Counted from the stretch's first letter, positions 19,254 to 27,910 are shown. The stretch is DNA of 64,000 nucleotides from Castellaniella daejeonensis (GCF_039523555.1 NZ_BAAAFN010000015.1:558001-622000); one strand, 5' to 3'. The notes: a model not told the origin generated them from the letters alone. A program made the numbers and translations.

Positions 19254-20576
19254 ATGACGACTTCCTATTTCCCGCAGTGGCGCCGCGTGTCCGGCACCGC
19301 CGACGGTGCCGTGGTCCAGCCCGACGAAACCATGGCCTGGCCCCAGACCGTGGCCATGGGCGCGCAGCACGTCGTGGCCATGTTCGGTTCCACCATCCTG
19401 GCGCCGCTCATCATGGGCTTCGATCCCAACACGGCCATCCTGATGTCCGGGGTGGGCACCCTGATCTTCTTCCTGTTCGTCGGGGGCCGCGTGCCCAGCT
19501 ATCTGGGTTCCAGCTTCGCCTTCATCGGCGGCGTGATCGCCGTCAGCGGCTATTCGGGCAGCGGGCCGAACCTGAACATGGGCGTGGCCCTGGGCGCCAT
19601 CATTGTCTGCGGCCTGATCTACACCGGGATCGGCCTGCTCACGGCATTGCTCAATGCCCGCCAGGGCGGGGCGGCCGACTGGATCGACCGCTGGATGCCC
19701 CCTGTGGTCACCGGGGCGGTCGTCGCCGTGATCGGCCTGAACCTTGCGCCCATCGCGGCCAAGGGTGCGATGGGCGGTTCGCTGTTCGATGCCTGCATGG
19801 CCCTCATGACCGTGCTGTGCGTCGGTGCCGTGGGGGTCTACACGCGCGGCCTAGTGCAGCGCCTGCTGATCCTGGTGGGCCTGCTCGCCGCATGCGCGAT
19901 CTACGTGATCCTGGCCAACGGGCTGGGGCTGGGCAAGCCGATCGACTTCGCCGCCATCGCCGCGGCGCCCTGGCTGGGCCTGCCCACGCTGACGGCGCCG
20001 GTATTCGAAGCCCACGCCATCAGCGTGATCGCGCCGGTCGCCATCATCCTGGTCGCCGAGAACCTGGGCCACATCAAGGCGGTCAGCGCCATGACGGGCC
20101 AGAACCTGGACCGCTACCTGGGCCGCGCCTTCATGGGCGATGGGGTGGCGACGATGGTGTCCGGCGCCCTGGGCGGCACCGGCGTGACGACCTACGCCGA
20201 AAACATCGGCGTGATGACCGCGACCAAGATCTATTCCACGCTGGTCTTCGTGGTGGCCGCGCTGGTGGCCGTGGTGCTGGGTTTTTCGCCCAAGTTCGGG
20301 GCACTCATCCAGGCCATTCCCGCCCCCGTGCTGGGCGGCATGTCGGTTGTGGTGTTCGGCCTGATCGCCATCGCCGGCGCACGCATCTGGGTGGTCAACC
20401 AGGTCGATTTCAGCGACAACCGCAACCTGATCGTCGCCGCCGTCACCCTGATCCTGGGCGCAGGCAATTTCTCCCTGGCCATCGGCAGCTTCAAGCTCGA
20501 CGGCATCGGCACCGCGACTTTCGGCGCCATCCTGCTGCATGCGCTGCTGCGCGGCAGGCACCGGCCGCAGGCTTGA
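19254..20576 (+). CDS. rutG: NCS2-family pyrimidine (uracil/thymine) permease, RutG-like
   Basis: 440 residues from ATG at 19254. An NCS2 (nucleobase:cation symporter-2) inner-membrane carrier with about 14 hydrophobic segments. It matches the E. coli RutG sequence as I remember it very closely: AMFGSTILAPLIMGFDPN, GGRVPSYLGSSFAFIG, WMPPVVTGAVVAVIGLNLAP, APVAIILVAENLGHIKAV, and TYAENIGVM with the substrate-contact Glu and Asn. It should import uracil or other pyrimidines. It is monocistronic. No rut degradation genes are beside it, so the biological role here may be salvage rather than nitrogen scavenging; UraA is the alternative name. Confidence 0.85.
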   Translation: MTTSYFPQWRRVSGTADGAVVQPDETMAWPQTVAMGAQHVVAMFGSTILAPLIMGFDPNTAILMSGVGTLIFFLFVGGRVPSYLGSSFAFIGGVIAVSGYSGSGPNLNMGVALGAIIVCGLIYTGIGLLTALLNARQGGAADWIDRWMPPVVTGAVVAVIGLNLAPIAAKGAMGGSLFDACMALMTVLCVGAVGVYTRGLVQRLLILVGLLAACAIYVILANGLGLGKPIDFAAIAAAPWLGLPTLTAPVFEAHAISVIAPVAIILVAENLGHIKAVSAMTGQNLDRYLGRAFMGDGVATMVSGALGGTGVTTYAENIGVMTATKIYSTLVFVVAALVAVVLGFSPKFGALIQAIPAPVLGGMSVVVFGLIAIAGARIWVVNQVDFSDNRNLIVAAVTLILGAGNFSLAIGSFKLDGIGTATFGAILLHALLRGRHRPQA

Positions 20577-20668
20577 TGCGGCCTTTCTCCGCATACCGGA
20601 TCCGGAGCGTTGCTCCCCGTGCCCGGAAATGGCGCCGGATTCCGTGTGCGGGGGATGGAACCTCTTGT

Positions 20669-20696
20669 TTTTCAATGGTTACTCATCGGTTGAAAA
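20669..20696. repeat. Inverted repeat in an AT-rich patch upstream of an orphan gene
   Basis: TTTTCAA, 14 bp, TTGAAAA: perfect 7-bp arms in a low-GC patch about 65-90 bp before the orphan start at 20760. The AT-rich composition contrasts with the surrounding GC-rich DNA. It could be a regulator site or part of a promoter; the function is not shown. Confidence 0.35.
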
Positions 20697-20759
20697 GCCT
20701 GCGGGCGTTACCGGAATCCATCCGGCCCCGGCTTGTATGTAACTTTTGAGAAAACAGAG

Positions 20760-21404
20760 ATGACTGTCATCAGTGCCGTGAATTCCTATCTTTCCTGGGG
20801 CGACCAGCCGTCCAAGAGCACGCCGGCCGCCGGCAGCGCCCGGCAACCCCGCGGGGACCTCGAGGTCCGGGAAAGCTACAACGTGAAAATCAGCGAGGCC
20901 TATCAGGAATTCAAGACGAAGTTCCAGGAATTCCATGATCGCGAGCAGTGCTTCGGCGAGGATCTGGCGCGCGAGGCCTACGCGGTGCGCAGCAAGATCA
21001 AGGAAGCACACCAGGAGCAGACTTCGTACCTGGGGCGTGCGCTGATCTGGATGCGCAACATGGTGACGTATGGCGGCGGCAATGTGTCCTACGAAACCCT
21101 GAGCAGGAGCAAGAACCCGGAAGAAATCGCGTATTCGGCCTTCAAGACCGGCGGCGGGGACCTGGGCCTGCAGAACAACGGTTTCGGCGAAAAGCTCGAT
21201 GTCTGGAAAGCCATCAAGGATGTATCGACGCTGTATCCCGAGGACATCACGGATGCCATGGTCGCCGCCTACAAGGTGCAGGAGCCGGGCAAGGTGGATG
21301 CCGGTGCGATCCTGGCAGCGCGGGGCGGCGTCAGCCCGGCCAGCCGCAATCCGTTCGAGGAATTCCTGGTGCCCCGGGAAAACACCGTAAAGACCTACGC
21401 CTGA
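20760..21404 (+). CDS. Hypothetical protein, soluble, possibly horizontally acquired
   Basis: 214 residues from ATG at 20760. I recognise no family. The first 40 residues are Ser/Pro/Ala-rich and polar (VISAVNSYLSWGDQPSKSTP), as is common for flexible secretion signals. Residues about 45-95 look like a charged amphipathic helix pair (KISEAYQEFKTKFQEFHDREQ is longer than needed; the heptad-like pattern is clear), followed by a Gly-rich middle (TYGGGNVS) and a C-terminal alpha-rich part. No signal peptide or membrane helix. The upstream DNA is unusually AT-rich, the ribosome site is weak, and a strong terminator follows at 21429. It sits where carB would be expected, just before greA. Like the orphan at 5039-5980 it could be a secreted protein, but nothing proves that. 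Confidence 0.55.
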   Translation: MTVISAVNSYLSWGDQPSKSTPAAGSARQPRGDLEVRESYNVKISEAYQEFKTKFQEFHDREQCFGEDLAREAYAVRSKIKEAHQEQTSYLGRALIWMRNMVTYGGGNVSYETLSRSKNPEEIAYSAFKTGGGDLGLQNNGFGEKLDVWKAIKDVSTLYPEDITDAMVAAYKVQEPGKVDAGAILAARGGVSPASRNPFEEFLVPRENTVKTYA

Positions 21405-21428
21405 GGCGCCTCGCGCTCTTCCGGCTTG

Positions 21429-21467
21429 GGCCCGGGGCCGCCTCGCAGGGCGGCCCCGGGCCTTTTT
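21429..21467 (+). terminator. Strong intrinsic terminator after the orphan gene
   Basis: A perfect 14-bp stem (GGCCCGGGGCCGCC / GGCGGCCCCGGGCC) with a 6-nt loop, followed by TTTTT. It begins 25 bp after the stop at 21404. Confidence 0.9.
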
Positions 21468-21525
21468 CATGCGTCAGCCGGGGCTTGCTTTTTCCTTTCG
21501 GATTGACCACAATACCCTTCAAGCA

Positions 21526-21548
21526 CCCCGGTTTCGGCCGGGGTTTTT
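21526..21548 (+). terminator. Second terminator-like hairpin upstream of greA
   Basis: CCCCGG, loop TTTCGG, CCGGGG, then TTTTT. It lies 60 bp beyond the first terminator. With no gene between the two, it could end a short transcript or act as a back-up. The 333-bp gap 21405-21737 contains this, the terminator at 21429, the hairpin at 21696 and no gene that I can support. Confidence 0.6.
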
Positions 21549-21695
21549 CACGGGCGAGCCGGCAGGCCACCTGGCCGGGATGCCGATGGTCCCAAACCAT
21601 GGCCGTATCCCACAGACCCATCCGGGCAAGCATGGCCAGGCAGCCCCCAGCGGGCCGGAACCACCACATTTCGCCCATATTCTTTCGTTGTCAGG

Positions 21696-21726
21696 CGCCC
21701 CGCGCATGGGGCGTCTTTTACTTTTG
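21696..21726 (+). terminator. Terminator-like hairpin in the greA leader
   Basis: CGCCCC, loop GCGCAT, GGGGCG followed by TCTTTTACTTTT, ending only 11 bases before the greA ATG. A hairpin with a U-rich tail inside a 5' leader suggests attenuation. In E. coli the greA leader also yields a short terminated RNA (GraL); similarity here is positional only. Confidence 0.55.
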
Positions 21727-21737
21727 AGTCAGGAACT

Positions 21738-22214
21738 ATGGCTGCGATCCCTTTGACAGCTCGCGGAGCAGAGCGCTTACAAGCTGAATTGCATCGTCTG
21801 AAGACAGTCGAGCGCCCCGAAGTCATCAACGCCATCGCCGAAGCGCGGGCCCAGGGCGATTTGTCCGAAAACGCCGAATACGACGCCGCGCGCGAACGCC
21901 AGGGCTTCATCGAGGGCCGTATCCAGGAACTGGAAAGCACCCTGTCCAACGCCCAGATCATCAACCCGGCCGAGCTCGATGCCGCCGGCCAGGCCGTGTT
22001 CGGCGCAACGGTCGAGATCGAGGACCTGGAATCGGGCGAGCGCCTCACATACCAGATCGTCGGCGATCTGGAAGCCGACATCCGCGCCAACATGATCTCC
22101 GTGTCCAGCCCCGTGGCGCGGGCGCTGATCGGCAAGAGCGAAGGCGACGTGGTCGAAGTGCGCGCGCCGGCCGGCGTGCGCGAATACGAAGTCTGTTCCG
22201 TCAGCTACGAATGA
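21738..22214 (+). CDS. greA: Transcription elongation factor GreA
   Basis: 158 residues. GreA stimulates RNA polymerase to cleave backtracked RNA. The N-terminal coiled coil carries the tip acidic residues in AQGDLSENAEYDAARERQ, and the C-terminal FKBP-like domain includes SPVARALIGKSEGDVVEV. Its immediate upstream neighbour is an orphan gene, not carB as in many relatives. The leader carries a terminator-like hairpin. Confidence 0.97.
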   Translation: MAAIPLTARGAERLQAELHRLKTVERPEVINAIAEARAQGDLSENAEYDAARERQGFIEGRIQELESTLSNAQIINPAELDAAGQAVFGATVEIEDLESGERLTYQIVGDLEADIRANMISVSSPVARALIGKSEGDVVEVRAPAGVREYEVCSVSYE

Positions 22215-22236
22215 CGGATACGCCCGCAGCCGGGCT

Positions 22237-22842
22237 TCAGCCCCGGCTGGTGCGGTTGCGGCGGGCGCCGGCGCGCAGCGACAGCGCGCTGCCGCTGCGG
22301 CGCGGAATGCCATGGCCTGTGCCTGCGCCGGTGCGGCCGCCCGCGGCCGGTTTGCCCGAACCCCGGCGGTCGGCCGCCAGCGGCTTTTGTCCGGCATTGG
22401 GTGCCGATCGCTTCCCGGCATCGTTCTGGCCTGCGCCTTCGGCACGCCGGGCGGTGGGGCGGGCGGCACGAGGTTGCGCCGCCTGTTTTTTGGGCACGTA
22501 GGGTTCGGATTTCCGACGCACGGCCCGGGTGGCGTTTTCGGCCGCCTGTGCGGCTTGTTGCGCAAGCGCATCGGGCCGGTAGATAATCAGCGTCTTGCCG
22601 AGATGATGCACTGCGGCGCAGGACAGCGTTTCGCAGATTTCCTCCAGCATCGCATCGCGTTCATCGCGCTCGGCGCCGGCGACGCGGATCTTGATCAGTT
22701 CATGGGCCGCCAGGGTGCGGTCGATTTCTTCCAGCACGGCGGCAGTCAGGCCGCGGTCGCCGATCAGGACGACGGGATGCAGGGGATGAGCGGCGGCGCG
22801 CAGGGCGCTGCGCTGCTGAGAGGTCAGTTCGAGTTTCGGCAT
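22237..22842 (-). CDS. yhbY: YhbY-type CRM-domain RNA-binding protein with a basic tail
   Basis: 201 residues. Residues 1-97 form the CRM fold: LTSQQRSALRAAAHPLHPVVLIGDRGLT with the GxxG-like loop, then LIKIRVAG and LVKTLIIYRP-type strands (here HHLGKTLIIYRP). CRM proteins of this type associate with the pre-50S ribosomal subunit. Residues about 105-201 are a long Arg/Ala/Gly-rich disordered tail, roughly doubling the length of E. coli YhbY (about 97 residues); such tails may aid RNA binding. It diverges from rlmE with only 17 bp between the starts and converges on greA. Confidence 0.93.
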   Translation of the reverse strand: MPKLELTSQQRSALRAAAHPLHPVVLIGDRGLTAAVLEEIDRTLAAHELIKIRVAGAERDERDAMLEEICETLSCAAVHHLGKTLIIYRPDALAQQAAQAAENATRAVRRKSEPYVPKKQAAQPRAARPTARRAEGAGQNDAGKRSAPNAGQKPLAADRRGSGKPAAGGRTGAGTGHGIPRRSGSALSLRAGARRNRTSRG

Positions 22843-22859
22843 AGTGGAATTGTACGAGA

Positions 22860-23513
22860 ATGGCCAAGAAAAAATTCTCCAAAGCCTGGGTCCAGCGGCA
22901 TATTCACGACCCTTACGTCAAAATGGCGCAACAAAAGGGCTACCGTGCCCGTGCCGCCTTCAAGCTGATCGAGATCCTGGACACCGAAAAGCTGCTGCGG
23001 CGCGGCGATGTGGTCGTGGACCTGGGTTCGGCCCCCGGCAGCTGGTCGCAGGTCGTGCGTGAGCGCCTGCTGGCGGCGGGCGGCGCGATCGACGGCCGCG
23101 TGCTGGCGCTCGACCTGCTCCCCATGGAGCCTGTTGCCGGGGTCGAATTCATCCAGGGCGACTTCCGCGAGGACGATGTCCTGGCGCAACTGCACGAGCG
23201 GCTGGAAGGACGCGCCGTCGATCTTGTAATTTCCGACATGGCCCCCAACTTATCCGGTGTGGCCTCGGCGGATTCCGCCCGCATCGCCCACGTCTGCGAA
23301 CTGGCGCTGGAATTCGCCTGCGGCCACCTCAAGCCGGATGGCGCCCTGATCGTCAAGGCCTTTCACGGCAGCGGGTTTTCCCAGATCGTGCAGATGTTCA
23401 AGCAGCATTTCGTGCGGGTGGTCGAACGCAAGCCCAAGGCGTCCCGGGACGAATCCTCCGAGACGTTTCTCGTGGGACGCGGCCTGAAAACGCCCCCCGG
23501 GCAGCAGGCCTGA
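22860..23513 (+). CDS. rlmE: 23S rRNA 2'-O-ribose U2552 methyltransferase RlmE
   Basis: 217 residues (FtsJ/RrmJ). It methylates U2552 of 23S rRNA in the 50S subunit, using SAM. The SAM site is VVDLGSAPGSWSQ. The catalytic K-D-K-E set is Lys35, Asp126 (ISDMAPN), Lys166 (IVKAFHG) and Glu201. It lies upstream of ftsH, as in E. coli, but 222 bp separate them, leaving room for a separate ftsH promoter. Confidence 0.97.
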   Translation: MAKKKFSKAWVQRHIHDPYVKMAQQKGYRARAAFKLIEILDTEKLLRRGDVVVDLGSAPGSWSQVVRERLLAAGGAIDGRVLALDLLPMEPVAGVEFIQGDFREDDVLAQLHERLEGRAVDLVISDMAPNLSGVASADSARIAHVCELALEFACGHLKPDGALIVKAFHGSGFSQIVQMFKQHFVRVVERKPKASRDESSETFLVGRGLKTPPGQQA

Positions 23514-23643
23514 AAGGCCGGCCATTTCGGGGCCCCGCCTTGCAGCGACCCGTCGAAGGCCCTGCTGCGGGACGGGTTTTCGCGGGCATCGGCGGCTTCC
23601 ACGGCCGCTGCGTCCGCGTGGCGGATTCAGGTAGAATGAAGCA

Positions 23644-23670
23644 TTGACGTATTTGTCAGCTTGTTGTAAT
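23644..23670 (+). promoter_or_regulatory. Candidate ftsH promoter
   Basis: TTGACG at 23644-23649 and TGTAAT at 23665-23670, spacing 15 bp, in an AT-rich patch about 65-90 bp before ftsH. The spacing is short, so this is tentative. A TAGAAT at about 23632 is an alternative -10. I see no sigma32-type elements. Confidence 0.3.
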
Positions 23671-23723
23671 TGTGCGCCGCCGGATGCGGCGCGTGGTCGG
23701 CGGGCCGGCAGCGGTATATACCC

Positions 23724-23729
23724 AGGAGG
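23724..23729 (+). promoter_or_regulatory. Shine-Dalgarno that fixes the ftsH start at TTG
   Basis: AGGAGG, a near-perfect ribosome site, six bases before the TTG at 23736. It supports that codon over longer in-frame extensions upstream. Confidence 0.85.
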
Positions 23730-23735
23730 TTGGCT

Positions 23736-25640
23736 TTGAACAACTCGTTTTCCAAGGTTGCGGTCTGGCTGGTGATCGCGCTCGTGCTCTTCACGGTGTT
23801 CAAGCAGTTCGACGGGCACCCGGTCGCGAGCGGGGATTCGGTCAGCTACACGCAATTCATGAACGACGCGCGGGCCGGCCGCATCAACAAGGTCGACATC
23901 CAGGGCGACACGATCTACGTGACTCCGGAATCCGGCCGTTCCTACAGCCTGACCTCGCCGGGCGACCTGTGGATGGTGCCCGAACTGGTCAAGAACGGCG
24001 TCCAGGTGTCCGGCAAGGCCCGCGAAGAACCTTCCTTCCTGACCAGCCTGTTCATCTCCTGGTTCCCGATGCTGCTGCTGATCGGGGTGTGGATCTTCTT
24101 CATGCGCCAGATGCAGGGCGGCGGCAAGGGCGGGGCCTTCAGCTTCGGCAAGTCGCGCGCGCGCATGCTCGACGAAAACAACAACAACATCACCTTTGCC
24201 GACGTCGCCGGCTGCGACGAAGCCAAGGAAGACGTCCAGGAACTGGTCGATTTCCTGCGCGATCCCACCAAGTTCCAGCGCCTGGGCGGCCGCATTCCGC
24301 GCGGCGTGCTGATGGTCGGCCCTCCGGGCACGGGCAAGACCCTGCTCGCCAAGGCCATCGCCGGCGAAGCCAAGGTCCCGTTCTTCAGCATTTCCGGCTC
24401 GGATTTCGTCGAAATGTTCGTCGGCGTGGGTGCGGCCCGCGTGCGTGACATGTTCGAGAACGCCAAAAAGCAGTCCCCCTGCATCATCTTCATCGATGAA
24501 ATCGACGCCGTGGGCCGCCAGCGCGGCGCCGGCCTGGGCGGGGGCAACGACGAACGCGAACAGACCCTGAACCAGCTGCTGGTCGAAATGGACGGTTTCG
24601 AGACCGGCCAGGGCGTCCTGGTGATCGCGGCCACCAACCGGCCCGACGTGCTGGATCCGGCGCTGTTGCGCCCGGGCCGCTTCGACCGCCAGGTGGTCGT
24701 GTCGCTGCCCGACATCCGTGGCCGCGAGCAGATCCTGAAGGTCCACATGCGCAAGGTGCCCATCGCCCAGAACGTCGATCCGAACGTGCTGGCGCGCGGC
24801 ACGCCGGGCTTTTCCGGCGCCGACCTGGCCAACCTGATCAACGAGGCCGCGCTGTTCGCGGCGCGCCGTAACGGCCGCACCGTCGACATGTCCGACCTGG
24901 AAAAGGCCAAGGACAAGATCATCATGGGCGCGGAACGCCGCTCGCTGATCATGCCCGAAGAAGAGCGCCGCAACACGGCCTACCACGAGTCCGGCCACGC
25001 GCTGGTGGCGCGCCTGCTGCCCAAGACCGACCCCGTGCACAAGGTCACCATCATCCCGCGCGGCCGCGCCCTGGGGGTGACGATGCAGCTGCCCGAAGGC
25101 GACCGCTACAGCATGGACAAGGAACGCCTGCTGAACACCATCGCGGTGCTGTTCGGCGGCCGCATCGCGGAAGAAGTCTTCATGGGCCAGATGACCACCG
25201 GCGCCTCCAACGACTTCGAACGCGCCACCGCCATCGCCCGCGACATCGTCACGCGTTATGGCATGACGGATTCGCTGGGCCCCGTGGTGTATGCTGAAAA
25301 CGAAGGCGAGGTCTTCCTGGGCCGCAGCGTGACCAAGACCACGCACGTGTCCGAGGCCACCATGCAGAAGGTCGATTCCGAGATCCGCAGCATCATCGAC
25401 GAGCAGTACCGCGTGGCGCGCGACCTGATCGAGGCCAACCAAGACAAGATGCATGCCATGGCCAAGGCCCTGCTCGAATGGGAAACCATCGATGCCGAGC
25501 AGATCGACGACATCATGGCCGGCCGCCCGCCGCGTGCGCCGCAGCCGCCGTCGTCCGGCGGCGACACGCCCCCGCAGGCGCCGTCTGCCGGCCAGCCGGC
25601 CGCCAGCAACGACAAAGGTCCCGCCGCGACGCCGGTCTGA
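23736..25640 (+). CDS. ftsH: ATP-dependent zinc metalloprotease FtsH
   Basis: 634 residues, initiated at TTG. A membrane-anchored AAA+ protease that degrades membrane and regulatory proteins. Two transmembrane segments (about residues 5-23 and 103-123) flank a small periplasmic domain. Walker A GPPGTGKT at 195-202, Walker B IFIDEID at 251-257, the second region of homology around RPGRFDRQ, and the zinc site HESGH at 417-421 (Ser where Ala is more usual). The C-terminal 30 residues are Pro/Ala-rich. Followed after 20 bp by folP. Confidence 0.98.
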   Translation: MNNSFSKVAVWLVIALVLFTVFKQFDGHPVASGDSVSYTQFMNDARAGRINKVDIQGDTIYVTPESGRSYSLTSPGDLWMVPELVKNGVQVSGKAREEPSFLTSLFISWFPMLLLIGVWIFFMRQMQGGGKGGAFSFGKSRARMLDENNNNITFADVAGCDEAKEDVQELVDFLRDPTKFQRLGGRIPRGVLMVGPPGTGKTLLAKAIAGEAKVPFFSISGSDFVEMFVGVGAARVRDMFENAKKQSPCIIFIDEIDAVGRQRGAGLGGGNDEREQTLNQLLVEMDGFETGQGVLVIAATNRPDVLDPALLRPGRFDRQVVVSLPDIRGREQILKVHMRKVPIAQNVDPNVLARGTPGFSGADLANLINEAALFAARRNGRTVDMSDLEKAKDKIIMGAERRSLIMPEEERRNTAYHESGHALVARLLPKTDPVHKVTIIPRGRALGVTMQLPEGDRYSMDKERLLNTIAVLFGGRIAEEVFMGQMTTGASNDFERATAIARDIVTRYGMTDSLGPVVYAENEGEVFLGRSVTKTTHVSEATMQKVDSEIRSIIDEQYRVARDLIEANQDKMHAMAKALLEWETIDAEQIDDIMAGRPPRAPQPPSSGGDTPPQAPSAGQPAASNDKGPAATPV

Positions 25641-25660
25641 TCCGACCGGCGGCCTTTCCT

Positions 25661-26500
25661 ATGCCTGACCATCTTCAGTGCGGGCGGTTCCGCTTGTCCC
25701 TGGAGCGCCCCCTGGTCATGGGGATCGTGAACGTCACGCCGGATTCGTTTTCCGACGGCAACGCCCACTTCCAGGCTGACCAGGCGATCGCGCACGCGCG
25801 CCTCCTCGTCGAGGAAGGCGCAGACCTGCTCGACATCGGCGGGGAATCCACGCGTCCCGGCGCCCAGGCGGTGCCGGCCGACGAGGAACTGCGCCGGATC
25901 CTGCCCGTGATCGAATCCCTGCGCGACTGCGGCGTGCCGCTGTCGGTGGATACCTGCAAGCCTTCCGTGATGCAGGCCGCCCTGGCGGCGGGCGCCGACA
26001 TGATCAATGACATCGGCGGGTTCTCGGCGCCGGGTGCGATCGAGGCGGTGGCCGATGCCGATTGCGCCCTGTGCCTGATGCACATGCGCGGCGAGCCGCG
26101 CACCATGCAGGACGCACCGTCCTACGACGACGTGGTCGCCGAAATCCACGACTATCTCCACCAGGGCGCCCGGCGGCTGCGGCAGGCGGGCATCGCGGCC
26201 GACCGCATCGTGCTCGATCCGGGATTTGGATTCGGCAAGACCGTGGAGCACAATTACACCCTGCTCAGGCTGTTGCCCCAGGCCGTCGGGCAGGAATACC
26301 CCAGCTTGCTGGGCGTGTCGCGCAAGTCCATGATCGGTGCCGTCACCGGGCGTCCCCCGTCGCGGCGCCTGGGCGGCAGCGTGGCCGCGGCCCTGGCCGG
26401 TGCTGTGCGGGGCGCGCATATCCTGCGCGTCCATGATGTGGCCGATACCGTGGATGCGCTGCGGGTCTGGTCGGCCGTCGAACAAGGAGTCCGTGCATGA
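25661..26500 (+). CDS. folP: Dihydropteroate synthase
   Basis: 279 residues from ATG at 25661. Joins p-aminobenzoate to the pterin pyrophosphate in folate synthesis and is the sulfonamide target. The family signatures MGIVNVTPDSFSDGN and DIGGESTRPGA, the pterin-site NDI segment and LDPGFGFGKT are present, and SRKS near residue 220 binds the substrate. It overlaps glmM by 4 bp (ATGA), so the two are translationally coupled, as in the conserved ftsH-folP-glmM cluster. Confidence 0.97.
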   Translation: MPDHLQCGRFRLSLERPLVMGIVNVTPDSFSDGNAHFQADQAIAHARLLVEEGADLLDIGGESTRPGAQAVPADEELRRILPVIESLRDCGVPLSVDTCKPSVMQAALAAGADMINDIGGFSAPGAIEAVADADCALCLMHMRGEPRTMQDAPSYDDVVAEIHDYLHQGARRLRQAGIAADRIVLDPGFGFGKTVEHNYTLLRLLPQAVGQEYPSLLGVSRKSMIGAVTGRPPSRRLGGSVAAALAGAVRGAHILRVHDVADTVDALRVWSAVEQGVRA

Positions 26501-27837
26501 GCGCACGCAAGTATTTCGGAACCGACGGGGTGCGCGGCATCGTGGGCGGCGATCGGATCAACGCAGAATTCGCCTTGCGCCTGGGCTACGCCGCCGGCCG
26601 CGTGCTGGCCCGCGGTGCCGTATCCGCCGGGCGGCCCACCGTGGTCATCGGCAAGGACACCCGCATTTCCGGCTACATGCTGGAATCCGCGCTGGAAGCC
26701 GGCCTGTCGGCGGCCGGGGTGGACGTCATGCTGGCCGGCCCGATTCCCACGCCGGCGGTCGCCTATCTGACGCGAGCCTGGCGCCTGGCCGCAGGCATCG
26801 TCATCAGTGCATCCCACAACCCGCACTACGACAACGGCATCAAATTCTTTTCCGGGGCGGGCACCAAGCTGCCCGACGAAACCGAAGAAGCCATCGAGGC
26901 TCTGCTGGACGAGCCTCTGGGCTGCGCCGATTCGGCCGGCCTGGGCCGCGCGCGGCGCATCAACGACGCCGCGGGCCGCTACATCGAATTCTGCAAGAGC
27001 ACCTTCCCCAGCGAACTCGACCTGCAGGGGCTGAAGGTCGTGGTCGATGCGGCCAACGGTGCCGCCTATCATATCGCGCCGCATGTGTTCCGCGAATTGG
27101 GCGCCGATGTTTCCGTGATCGGCTGCGAGCCCGACGGCTTCAACATCAATGAAAACGTCGGTGCGACCCACCCCGAGACCCTGGTGGCCGCCGTGGCGGC
27201 CCAGGGGGCGGACCTGGGCATCGCACTGGATGGCGACGCCGACCGGCTGCAGATGGTGGATGCTTCCGGCCGCCTGTTCAATGGCGACGAGCTGCTCTAC
27301 GCCATCGTGCGCGATCGCGCACGCACGCAGCCCATCCAGGGCGTGGTCGGCACGCTGATGACGAATTTCGGCTTCGAGCGTCGCATGCGCGAACTGGGCA
27401 TTCCGTTCGAGCGGGCCAAGGTCGGCGACCGCTACGTGCTGGAAGTCCTGCGCCAGCGCGGCTGGCTGTACGGCGGCGAAAGCTCCGGCCACCTGCTGTG
27501 CCTGGACCGCCACACCACGGGCGATGGCATCGTGGCCGCCCTGCAGGTGCTGGCAGCCATGCGGCATGCGGATGCATCCCTTGCGGAACTGGTGTCCGAT
27601 TTGTCCATGTACGCCCAGAAAATGGTCAACGTGCCGCTCGCGCCCGGCCTGGATTGGCAGACGCACGCCGGCCTGAAAGAAGCGTCGGACGCGGTGCGCG
27701 CATCGCTGGGCGATCGGGGCAGGGTGCTGATCCGGGCCTCGGGTACCGAGCCCAAGCTGCGCCTCATGGTGGAAGCCGACGACGAGGCGCTGGCCGAAGA
27801 AGGCGTGCGCCGGCTCGTGGCGGTCAGGCTGGCCTGA
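26497..27837 (+). CDS. glmM: Phosphoglucosamine mutase
   Basis: 446 residues. Interconverts glucosamine 6-phosphate and 1-phosphate for peptidoglycan and LPS precursors. The phosphoserine loop ISASHNP puts the catalytic serine at Ser106; the metal-binding DGDADR and sugar-binding GGESSGH loops and the C-terminal phosphate loop RASGTEPKLR are all present. It is the last gene of its operon. A Pho box begins 11 bp after its stop. Confidence 0.98.
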   Translation: MSARKYFGTDGVRGIVGGDRINAEFALRLGYAAGRVLARGAVSAGRPTVVIGKDTRISGYMLESALEAGLSAAGVDVMLAGPIPTPAVAYLTRAWRLAAGIVISASHNPHYDNGIKFFSGAGTKLPDETEEAIEALLDEPLGCADSAGLGRARRINDAAGRYIEFCKSTFPSELDLQGLKVVVDAANGAAYHIAPHVFRELGADVSVIGCEPDGFNINENVGATHPETLVAAVAAQGADLGIALDGDADRLQMVDASGRLFNGDELLYAIVRDRARTQPIQGVVGTLMTNFGFERRMRELGIPFERAKVGDRYVLEVLRQRGWLYGGESSGHLLCLDRHTTGDGIVAALQVLAAMRHADASLAELVSDLSMYAQKMVNVPLAPGLDWQTHAGLKEASDAVRASLGDRGRVLIRASGTEPKLRLMVEADDEALAEEGVRRLVAVRLA

Positions 27838-27847
27838 ATGAGCACCG

Positions 27848-27881
27848 CTGTCACATGATTCTCACAGAGCATCGGCAGAAT
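27848..27881 (+). promoter_or_regulatory. Pho box and -10 element upstream of olsB
   Basis: CTGTCAC, ATGA, TTCTCAC (27848-27865) is a direct repeat with the 11-bp period of a PhoB site. After exactly 10 bp comes CAGAAT (27876-27881), a 4/6 match to the -10 box, the geometry of PhoB-activated promoters. It fits induction of ornithine lipid synthesis under phosphate starvation. Confidence 0.7.
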
Positions 27882-27910
27882 ATCTCCATCGTGACTTTCC
27901 GGAGTCTGCC

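Noticed and set aside
23250..25454. Open frame on the minus strand opposite ftsH
   Set aside because: Antisense shadow of ftsH; no ribosome site or domain.
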